Shown piece after piece: positions 1 to 5,142 of a stretch of DNA of 8,584 nucleotides. A program made the position numbers and the translations under genes. The notes beneath the pieces were generated by a model. It was not told the origin of the DNA. It saw only the letters and a list, made by a program, of their open reading frames with translations, and made no database searches. The stretch lies in the NCBI GenBank assembly GCA_021778935.1, contig JAJYBQ010000094.1:1-8584 (forward strand), in the 5' to 3' direction. Each line of letters opens with the position of its first letter. Position 1 is the stretch's first letter. The DNA is from Pseudomonadota bacterium. GTDB taxonomy: Bacteria > Pseudomonadota > Gammaproteobacteria > Burkholderiales > Burkholderiaceae.

Positions 1-462
1 GGCAAGCCTCTGCGCCAGCATCGGAACCACGCTCGGCGCGGTGGCGAAATAGAAGAGGCGGTTGTCGACGGGCATGGCCTCGAGCGCCTCCGCGAGACGC
101 GACATCGTCTCGGCCGAACTGAAATCCCCCGGCAGGAAGGAGATATGACGAGAAAAGGAGCTCCACTCGTCCTCGGTGCAATGGGCGGTTTCCGCCGACT
201 CGACGACGCCGTCCTTCAGATGCGCGCGGAACGCCTCGTCGTCCATCGCCGGCAATCCGACCCCGAGAATCCGGAACGTGGGCGCAAGACAGCCTTCGCA
301 GGCTAGGTGAAACAGCGCCGGGACCAGCTTGCGCTGGGTCAGATCGCCACTCGCGCCGAAGATCACGATGACGCAGGGATCGGCGGTGGGAAGCGACGCG
401 TCCGGTGCCGCCGGGATTTCCCGCACCGGCTCATCGGAATGCGTGGGAGTTGTGGTTTCCAT
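1..462 (-). CDS. zwf: Glucose-6-phosphate dehydrogenase, N-terminal part (cut by window edge)
   Basis: Catalyses the first, NADP-reducing step of the oxidative pentose phosphate pathway in the cytoplasm (glucose-6-phosphate to 6-phosphogluconolactone). Only the first 154 codons are in the window. After a Pro/Thr-rich leader of about 30 residues comes the Rossmann strand and the family's dinucleotide-binding signature CVIVIFGASGDLTQRKL (about residues 30-46), then LVPALFHLA, a typical helical segment, and RLFYFATAPSVVPML near the edge, matching the 'LFYLA-PP' strand of the family. The substrate-binding RIDHYLGKE-type motif would lie beyond the edge and cannot be checked. The ATG at 462 was chosen because it is the only ATG ahead of the Rossmann fold; its ribosome site is weak, and an in-frame TTG lies 8 codons upstream. 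It follows pgl by 36 nt and is the last visible gene of the cluster. Confidence 0.95.
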   Translation of the reverse strand, partial: METTTPTHSDEPVREIPAAPDASLPTADPCVIVIFGASGDLTQRKLVPALFHLACEGCLAPTFRILGVGLPAMDDEAFRAHLKDGVVESAETAHCTEDEWSSFSRHISFLPGDFSSAETMSRLAEALEAMPVDNRLFYFATAPSVVPMLAQRLA

Positions 463-498
463 TGTGTGATCAGGTCCGTTGTGCAAAGGCGCGCCGAA

Positions 499-1218
499 TC
501 ATCCGCGCGCCGAATCCAGGAAAAACACATCGACGCCACCGCGTGGCCGGACCCAGCTTGCGGGAATCGGATCGCCCGCCTGCCACCGCGCCACAGCAGC
601 CCGCTTCCCTGCCCCCGCAACCAGGAACAGGACCCGGCGCGCGTCACCGAGTCGACCGGGAGAGAGGGAGATCCGGCCCGGCGGCGGCTTGGGCGCATCG
701 AACACGGGAATGACCGGGGGCATCACCGCTCCATCGTCTGCCGGATCCCGGTCCGCCATCCGTGTCCAGGTACTCCCGGGGAAGATGCTGGCCGTATGGC
801 CATCCTCGCCAAGGCCAAGCAATACCAGATCGAACGGTCCGATCTCCGACACCGCCGCGACATATCGCCGTGCGCCGGCCTCCGGCCCGCGCTCCGCCTC
901 GATCGCGTGGATCTGCGGCGCGGGGATCGCCACCCGGTCGAGCCACGCCGAGCGCGCCATCACGCTGTTGCGCCCGGGATCGTCCGAGGGAAGGCAGCGT
1001 TCATCGCCGAAGTAGACGTGCCACCGATCCCAATCGGCATCCGTACCCGCCACGCGCTCGTAGATCGGCCGCGGCGTTTCGCCGCCGGCCAGCACGATCC
1101 GGAACGCACCGCGTTCGGCAATCGCCGCCGCCGCCGCAAACAGGATGACATCCGTCGCGGCGCGCTCGAACCGCGCCGGATCGGCGAATTCCCGCCAACG
1201 AACCATCTGTCCTGGCAT
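499..1218 (-). CDS. pgl: 6-phosphogluconolactonase
   Basis: Hydrolyses 6-phosphogluconolactone to 6-phosphogluconate, the second step of the oxidative pentose phosphate pathway (cytoplasmic). The 239-residue length is normal for the DevB/SOL family. Visible signatures are the sugar-phosphate loop IVLAGGETPRPIY (residues 41-53), the strand WHVYFGDERCLP (66-77), and the active-site motif GLGEDGHTASIFPG (135-148) with the catalytic-type His141. The C-terminal part has the family segment RVLFLVAGAGKRAAV. It sits 9 nt downstream of the gnd stop and 36 nt upstream of zwf, so the lactonase is flanked by the enzymes before and after it in the pathway. The ATG at 1218 lacks a good ribosome site. A second in-frame ATG at 1206, preceded by AGGA, is a plausible true start and would remove four residues. 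Confidence 0.95.
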   Translation of the reverse strand: MPGQMVRWREFADPARFERAATDVILFAAAAAIAERGAFRIVLAGGETPRPIYERVAGTDADWDRWHVYFGDERCLPSDDPGRNSVMARSAWLDRVAIPAPQIHAIEAERGPEAGARRYVAAVSEIGPFDLVLLGLGEDGHTASIFPGSTWTRMADRDPADDGAVMPPVIPVFDAPKPPPGRISLSPGRLGDARRVLFLVAGAGKRAAVARWQAGDPIPASWVRPRGGVDVFFLDSARG

Positions 1219-1227
1219 GCCGACGGC

Positions 1228-2229
1228 TCACGCCTTCGGCGGCTCGACGTGGCCGCCGAACCCCTGCCGCATCGCGGAGAGCATCTTTTCGGCAAAGGTA
1301 TGTTCGCGTCGAGACCGGAAGCGCGCATACAAGGCCGCGGTCAGAACCTCCGCGGGCACCGACTCCTCGATGGCGGCCTGGACGGTCCAGCGCCCCTCCC
1401 CGGAATCCTGCACGAACCCGCTGTACTTCGACAGATCGGGGTCGCGCGCCAGCGCATCGGCGGAAAGATCGAGCAGCCAGGAGGTGACCACGCTGCCCCG
1501 CCGCCACAGTTCTGCAATATCGGCCACCGGCAGCGCGTACCGCTGATCCCGGGGCAGGGCCTCCACGGCGGCGTTGCGCAGAATGTCGAACCCTTCTGCA
1601 TATGCCTGCATCAACCCGTACTCGATCCCGTTATGCACCATCTTGACGAAATGCCCGGCACCGGCAGGCCCGCAGTAGAGCCAACCCTCGGTCGCGCTGC
1701 TCGCCGCGGTCTGCCCCGCTGCCCGCCCCACCACGCGCCCCGCCGACGGGGAAATTCCCGATTCCCCGGGTGCCAGGCTGCAGAACACCGGCTCCAGCCG
1801 CTGCGCCGCCTCGGCGTCGCCGCCCACCATCAGGCAATAGCCGCGCTCCAGGCCCCACACGCCGCCGCTCGTGCCGACATCGAGATAGCGAATCCCGCGC
1901 GGCGCAAGCGCGGCCGCCCGCCGCACATCGTCCTTGAAATAGCTGTTGCCGCCGTCGATCAGGATGTCGCCCGCAGAAAAATGCTCCGCCAGCGCGGTGA
2001 CGGTATCTTCGGTCGGCGCCCCCGCCGGAACCATGATCCACGCGGCACGCGGCGGTGTCAGTTGCCCCGCAAGTGCTGCCAGGCTGTCTGCGCCAGACGC
2101 TCCCTCCCCAACCAAGCGGGCCACCGCCTCGGCATCGCGGTCATAGACCACGCAACGGTGGCCGTCCCGCATCAGGCGCCGCACCATGTTCGCCCCCATG
2201 CGGCCAAGACCGATCATCGCGATCTGCAT
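1228..2229 (-). CDS. gnd: 6-phosphogluconate dehydrogenase, decarboxylating, short (YqeC/GndA-like) type
   Basis: Oxidatively decarboxylates 6-phosphogluconate to ribulose-5-phosphate, completing the oxidative branch. At 333 residues it belongs to the short family rather than the roughly 470-residue classical enzyme. Features in order: Rossmann motif [10 protein letters not shown] (6-15), VVYDRD (27-32) at the end of the second beta strand, IMVPAG (65-70), [10 protein letters not shown] (92-101), substrate-binding [20 protein letters not shown] (119-138), and the catalytic helix [16 protein letters not shown] (193-208) with Lys196, Asn200 and Glu203. The acidic Asp30, where NADP-type enzymes usually have Asn-Arg-Thr/Ser, suggests NAD+ preference (inference). 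The ATG at 2229 was chosen because AAAGGAAA precedes it with suitable spacing and because GLGRMG then lies at the usual distance from the N-terminus; a longer frame from 2268 adds 13 non-family residues. Confidence 0.95.
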   Translation of the reverse strand: MQIAMIGLGRMGANMVRRLMRDGHRCVVYDRDAEAVARLVGEGASGADSLAALAGQLTPPRAAWIMVPAGAPTEDTVTALAEHFSAGDILIDGGNSYFKDDVRRAAALAPRGIRYLDVGTSGGVWGLERGYCLMVGGDAEAAQRLEPVFCSLAPGESGISPSAGRVVGRAAGQTAASSATEGWLYCGPAGAGHFVKMVHNGIEYGLMQAYAEGFDILRNAAVEALPRDQRYALPVADIAELWRRGSVVTSWLLDLSADALARDPDLSKYSGFVQDSGEGRWTVQAAIEESVPAEVLTAALYARFRSRREHTFAEKMLSAMRQGFGGHVEPPKA

Positions 2230-2235
2230 CGCCGA

Positions 2236-2243
2236 TTTCCTTT
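2236..2243 (-). promoter_or_regulatory. Ribosome binding site of gnd
   Basis: AAAGGAAA on the minus strand, with the AGGA core 8 nt before the ATG at 2229. It decides this start over the in-frame codon at 2268. Confidence 0.75.
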
Positions 2244-2322
2244 CTTCACGTCCTGCGAAATCCTGCAAAACGCCGCGCGCACACGCGACGCCCCGGGAGA
2301 AACCAGCCTCGATCCGCGCCCG

Positions 2323-3432
2323 CTACACCGCCGCCAATCGCTGCAACAGCGCGTCGTAGGAATGCACGAACGCCGCCAACCCGGCATCCAGCAATTTCGC
2401 CGTGACGGCATCCATCGCGATCCCCAGCGATTCGATCTCCGCCAGTGCCGCGACGGCCGCGTCGACATCTTCTTCCAAAACTGCACGGGCCACACCATGC
2501 TCGCGAAACGCGTTCAAGGTTGCGGGCGGAACCGTGTTGACCGTCTGCGCTCCGATCAACTCCTCGACATAGCGCACATCGCGATACGCCGGATTCTTGA
2601 CGCCCGTGCTGGCCCACAGCAGGCGCTGCGGGTGCGCGCCCTTGGCTTGCAACGCCTGCCAACGCGGCGACGCCACCTGCTCCTGCCAATTGCGGTAGGC
2701 AAGTTTCGCGTTCGCGATCGCCGCCTTCCCGTGCAATCCGCGGACCCGCTGGCGCACCGCATCGTCTCGCGCGGCGGCCAGCAGCGCATCCAACTGCGCG
2801 TCGACTTCCGTATCGATGCGGCTGACGAAGAAGCTGGCGACGCTCGCCACCTCGCCCAGTCGCCCCCCTTCGGCAGCGCGCCGTTCCAGGCCTGCGCAAT
2901 ACGCATCCATGACGCGCCGGTGCATGGCGCGGGAAAACAGCAAGGTTACATTGACCGCGACACCCTCCGAAATCAGCTGGGTGACCGCCGGCAACGCCTC
3001 GTCCGTCGCGGGCACCTTGATCATCAAGTTCTTGCGTCCAACCGCCTGCCGCAGGCGCCGCGCCTCGCGCACGGTATCCTCGGCATTGCGAGCAAGCGCC
3101 GGAGACACTTCCAGAGAAACGAATCCGTCCCGGCCACCGCTTGTCTCATAGGTTGCCAGCAGACAGTCCGCTGCCTCCCGGATGTCCGGGAGGACCAGTT
3201 GCTCCAGCCGCGCGGGCGGAGCGATGCCGGCATCGTGCAGCGCGCGCAATCCCGCCCGATAATCCGGATCCTCCGCGACCGCCTTTTCGAAGATCGCCGG
3301 ATTCGACGTCACTCCGCGGATGCCGTCGGTTTCGATCATTCGTGCCAGCTCTCCGGTCGCAACCAGGTGCCGGTCGATGAAATCCAGCCAGATCGACTGG
3401 CCACACTCCAGAACCTGCCGTAACGAGTTCAT
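2323..3432 (-). CDS. tal: Transaldolase (long, mycobacterial/cyanobacterial-type subfamily)
   Basis: Transfers a dihydroxyacetone unit between sedoheptulose-7-phosphate and glyceraldehyde-3-phosphate in the non-oxidative pentose phosphate pathway (cytoplasm). The 369-residue product has the start QSIWLDFIDRHLVATG (12-27) and GIRGVTSNPAIFEKA (37-51) typical of the long subfamily. The catalytic set of the TIM barrel is visible: Asp17, Asn44 in TSNP, Glu108 in SLEVSP, and the Schiff-base Lys139 in NLMIKVPATDE (135-145). Further family segments are GVAVNVTLLFS, ASFFVSRIDTEVD, LLWASTGVKNP and NTVPPATLNAF. The ATG at 3432 is preceded by GGGAAGGA; a longer frame from 3471 adds 13 unconserved residues and lacks this support. 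It lies 49 nt after the CBS gene and 93 nt before gnd, with no convincing terminator in either gap, so co-transcription is likely. Confidence 0.95.
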   Translation of the reverse strand: MNSLRQVLECGQSIWLDFIDRHLVATGELARMIETDGIRGVTSNPAIFEKAVAEDPDYRAGLRALHDAGIAPPARLEQLVLPDIREAADCLLATYETSGGRDGFVSLEVSPALARNAEDTVREARRLRQAVGRKNLMIKVPATDEALPAVTQLISEGVAVNVTLLFSRAMHRRVMDAYCAGLERRAAEGGRLGEVASVASFFVSRIDTEVDAQLDALLAAARDDAVRQRVRGLHGKAAIANAKLAYRNWQEQVASPRWQALQAKGAHPQRLLWASTGVKNPAYRDVRYVEELIGAQTVNTVPPATLNAFREHGVARAVLEEDVDAAVAALAEIESLGIAMDAVTAKLLDAGLAAFVHSYDALLQRLAAV

Positions 3433-3435
3433 AAA

Positions 3436-3443
3436 TCCTTCCC
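3436..3443 (-). promoter_or_regulatory. Ribosome binding site of tal
   Basis: Minus-strand GGGAAGGA, ending 3 nt before the ATG at 3432. The spacing is a little short, but it is the best site ahead of the conserved N-terminus and argues against the start at 3471. Confidence 0.6.
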
Positions 3444-3481
3444 GCTGTTGTAATGATTCCGATCCGTCCACCCCGACCGCC

Positions 3482-4075
3482 TCAGGCCAAGGCCTGTCCG
3501 ATCTCCGCGAAGTTCTGCGCTGCGTGGCTCGTTTCGACCGCCATCCCCAGCGCCCGCTCGAGAAAATTGGCCGAAATCACCCCGCGCACGAACGGCGTCG
3601 AACGCTCTGGAACTTCCACCACCATGATGTGCCGGCGGGGCTGCTCACGATAGAGCGATAGTAGATCGGCAACCGTAGCATGCTCCACGTCCCGCAGGTC
3701 CAGCGTACGCCACGCCGTCAACGGCTCCATGACATCGCGCACCGTAACCTCGGCGCGGCTGCCGCGCTCCCGACTGTAATCCCGGGACTGCAGAAAGAGC
3801 ATCGGGCGCTCGCCCTGAATGTCGTGCGAGGACACGGCGCCAAGCAACCCGTACGAGGAATCGACCACGAACAGCAAGCGGACTCCGGAGTGAATCATCC
3901 GATTGAGTGCCTCGTCGATCTGCGTATGCTCCAGAACCGTGATTGCCGGCGAACTGCGAAAGTCGGTCATCGCTTCGAGCGCGGGACTTTCCAGTGTGAG
4001 AAAGGGAATCGTCCAACCCGCGGCTTTCGGCAGCCGCAGCGCGCGCGGCGCTTCCATGAATGTCAGATGGCTCAT
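3482..4075 (-). CDS. Stand-alone tandem CBS-domain protein
   Basis: A 197-residue protein made of two CBS domains and no recognisable effector domain. CBS1 spans about residues 36-88 and ends in GLLGAVSSHDIQG, which keeps the Ser/Thr...Asp pattern that binds the ribose and phosphate of adenine nucleotides in CBS pairs (Ser82/Ser83, Asp85). CBS2 spans about 112-178, opening with TVRDVMEPLTAW; its end, FVRGVISANFLERAL, lacks the Asp at that position, so only one site may be canonical. The first 35 residues (with MEAPRALRLP) match nothing I recognise. No signal peptide or membrane segment is seen, so it is likely cytosolic. It is the first gene of the tal-gnd-pgl-zwf cluster, which suggests it senses nucleotide or redox state for that pathway, but target and ligand are unknown. 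The ATG at 4075 has GGAG 9 nt upstream; the frame extends to a TTG at 4090 that overlaps this site and is less likely. Confidence 0.88.
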   Translation of the reverse strand: MSHLTFMEAPRALRLPKAAGWTIPFLTLESPALEAMTDFRSSPAITVLEHTQIDEALNRMIHSGVRLLFVVDSSYGLLGAVSSHDIQGERPMLFLQSRDYSRERGSRAEVTVRDVMEPLTAWRTLDLRDVEHATVADLLSLYREQPRRHIMVVEVPERSTPFVRGVISANFLERALGMAVETSHAAQNFAEIGQALA

Positions 4076-4084
4076 CGTCAATTT

Positions 4085-4088
4085 CTCC
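4085..4088 (-). promoter_or_regulatory. Ribosome binding site of the CBS gene
   Basis: Minus-strand GGAG 9 nt before the ATG at 4075. It falls inside the alternative TTG start (4090), which favours the internal ATG. Confidence 0.6.
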
Positions 4089-4102
4089 AAGTTCGGTTTT
4101 CC

Positions 4103-4149
4103 ACCGATTGCGATGGAACCGATTGGAGTGCGCCCCGCGCGATTGGTTC
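4103..4149. repeat. Short direct and inverted repeats upstream of the CBS-tal-gnd-pgl-zwf cluster
   Basis: CGATTG occurs three times on the plus strand, at 4105-4110, 4120-4125 and 4140-4145. The first two copies share ACCGATTG. GAACC (4116-4120) and GGTTC (4145-4149) also form an inverted pair around the last two copies. The block lies 30-75 nt ahead of the CBS start codon, where an operator or promoter would be expected. I found no convincing -35/-10 pair, so a regulatory role is conjecture. The surrounding stretch 4076-4274 holds no gene I can support. Confidence 0.3.
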
Positions 4150-4274
4150 AAGCCCCTTCGGATCGATCCCTACAGGCCCCAGAATTTCGGACGCGACCAC
4201 TTCCTTCAGATCATCGAAGCCTGGTGCGCAACGCGGACGACACCGTCGCGGCCCGGGAGTCCTGTCCGTCGACC

Positions 4275-4595
4275 ATTTCCTCGCACGACGATTCGGAAGC
4301 CGACCGGACGCCGCCGTCGGCCTGGCCATGGGCCTGCAACTGATGCCCGCTTCCGCCCAGATGATGGGTGGCGGCATGATGGACATGAGCAAGATGCCCC
4401 CCGTCGTCCAGAAGAACATGATGCTTGCCAAAAAGGAGCACCTGCAGAAGTGCTACGGCATCAACGCGTTGGGCCGCAACGACTGCGCAGAAGGTGCGCA
4501 TTCCTGCGCAGGCCAAGCCACGATTCCACGCGATCCGGCGTCCTTCGTGCTCCTGCCTGCGGGCGACTGCGGCAAGATCGCCGGCGGCAAACTTC
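4275..4595 (+). pseudogene. Decayed bufferin precursor peptide, DUF2282 family (bufA-like)
   Basis: The family's peptides are secreted, Cys-rich RiPP precursors whose cysteines are modified by a DUF692 enzyme; bufferins bind copper in the periplasm. Read from the ATG at 4328, the frame gives the end of a signal peptide (LQLMPASAQ), a Met-rich spacer (MMGGGMMDMSKM, then MM), and a clear core: [13 protein letters not shown], then AHSCAGQA, then [19 protein letters not shown]. The four family cysteines are present (42, 53, 60 and 81 counted from 4328). Two faults make it a pseudogene. The signal peptide's N-terminal part appears one frame away (SSHDDSEADRT from 4278, joined to AAVGLAMGL at 4310), as if one G was lost near 4310; the codon at the expected start is ATT. 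At the 3' end there is no stop: after GGKL the frame runs into bufB DNA out of phase. A shortened peptide from 4328 would lack a working signal sequence. The family call is strong; the leader reconstruction is inference. Confidence 0.78.
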
Positions 4596-5066
4596 ATGCA
4601 TCGGGACGTACTCGAAACCCGTCCGGATGTCGCGTGGTTCGAGGTCGACTCCGAGAACTACCTGGGCGGCGGGCCGACGCCCGCCACCCTCGATCGAGTG
4701 CGCCGCGACTACCCCAATGCCCTGCACGGCGTCGCGCTGTCGCTGGGATCCGCAGAGGGTCGTTCGGAAACGCACCTCGCGCGCGTGCGCGCGGCGGTCG
4801 ACCCTTCGAGCCTGGGCTCGTATCCGAACATCTTTCCTGGAACGTCGTCGATCACGCCTACCTGGCCGACCTGCTGCCGCTGCCGATGACCGAGGAGGCC
4901 CTTGCCGTCGTCTGCGACGTCAACAACCTCTACGTCAGCGCATTCAACCACGGCTGGTCGGCGCGCGACCATCTCGCCGCGTTGCCGTCCGAGGCGAGGG
5001 CGAGGAGATTTGGTCGCCGGACGACACGAGCGACGAACGATAAACGACGTCGGCGACCGCCAATCC
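4596..5066 (+). pseudogene. Decayed DUF692 / MNIO-type bufferin maturation enzyme (bufB-like)
   Basis: Intact members (MbnB/TglH-like family) are about 280-300-residue TIM-barrel enzymes using a multi-iron centre to modify peptide cysteines. Here the similarity is broken over frames. The frame of ATG 4596 gives [20 protein letters not shown], then [20 protein letters not shown] and [10 protein letters not shown]; about 15 residues of the usual N-terminus are absent, and the usual His of EVHSENY reads Asp. At 4803-4804 one base seems lost (expected Arg codon CGC reads CC), and similarity resumes in the frame of 4805: [12 protein letters not shown], then [19 protein letters not shown]. It jumps at about 4913-4921 directly to VNNLYVSAFNHGWSARDHL, skipping about 45-50 residues including the usual IENPSSY region. 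Weaker fragments follow in changing frames: EEIWSPDDTSDER with a stop at 5041-5043 (compare EIHLAGHT) and INDVGDR near 5040-5060 (compare IDDHG). The 3' limit is uncertain. No bufC or bufD is seen. Confidence 0.85.
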
Positions 5067-5102
5067 GGAAACCCCGCCTGCCGGCAGGAGCTGCGCGGGA
5101 AA

Positions 5103-5126
5103 GGCCGAATGGGATGCGCCTCGGCC
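5103..5126 (-). terminator. Possible intrinsic terminator after the M16 peptidase gene
   Basis: On the minus strand, 17 nt past the M16 stop codon, GGCCGA pairs with TCGGCC across a 12-nt loop and is followed by TTTCC. The 6-bp stem is GC-rich, but the U-tract is short, so termination strength is doubtful. A separate perfect palindrome, CCTGCCGGCAGG (5077-5088), lies just beyond it. Confidence 0.3.
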
Positions 5127-5142
5127 CTCCCGCGCCGCCGAT

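Noticed and set aside
2230..2322. The 93-nt tal-gnd gap as a possible terminator or promoter site splitting the operon.
   Set aside because: No stable stem with a U-tract and no convincing -35/-10 pair was found; only the gnd ribosome site is clear.
307..3423. A 1038-codon open frame on the plus strand across tal, gnd, pgl and the zwf start.
   Set aside because: It is antisense to four clearly recognisable enzymes. The translation is Arg/His/Pro-rich with no recognisable domain, as expected for a stop-poor shadow frame in high-GC DNA.
4078..4431. A minus-strand 117-codon frame ending just before the CBS gene, with a protein-like tail (GFDDLKEVVASEILGPVGIDP).
   Set aside because: Its first half is antisense to the bufA core, third-position GC in the tail is lower than in neighbouring genes, and I recognise no family. 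A remnant gene cannot be excluded, but support is too thin.
5077..5088. Perfect palindrome CCTGCCGGCAGG between the bufB remnant and the M16 stop.
   Set aside because: It has no loop and no U-tract, so it is not a terminator by itself. A 12-bp GC palindrome is not surprising here.
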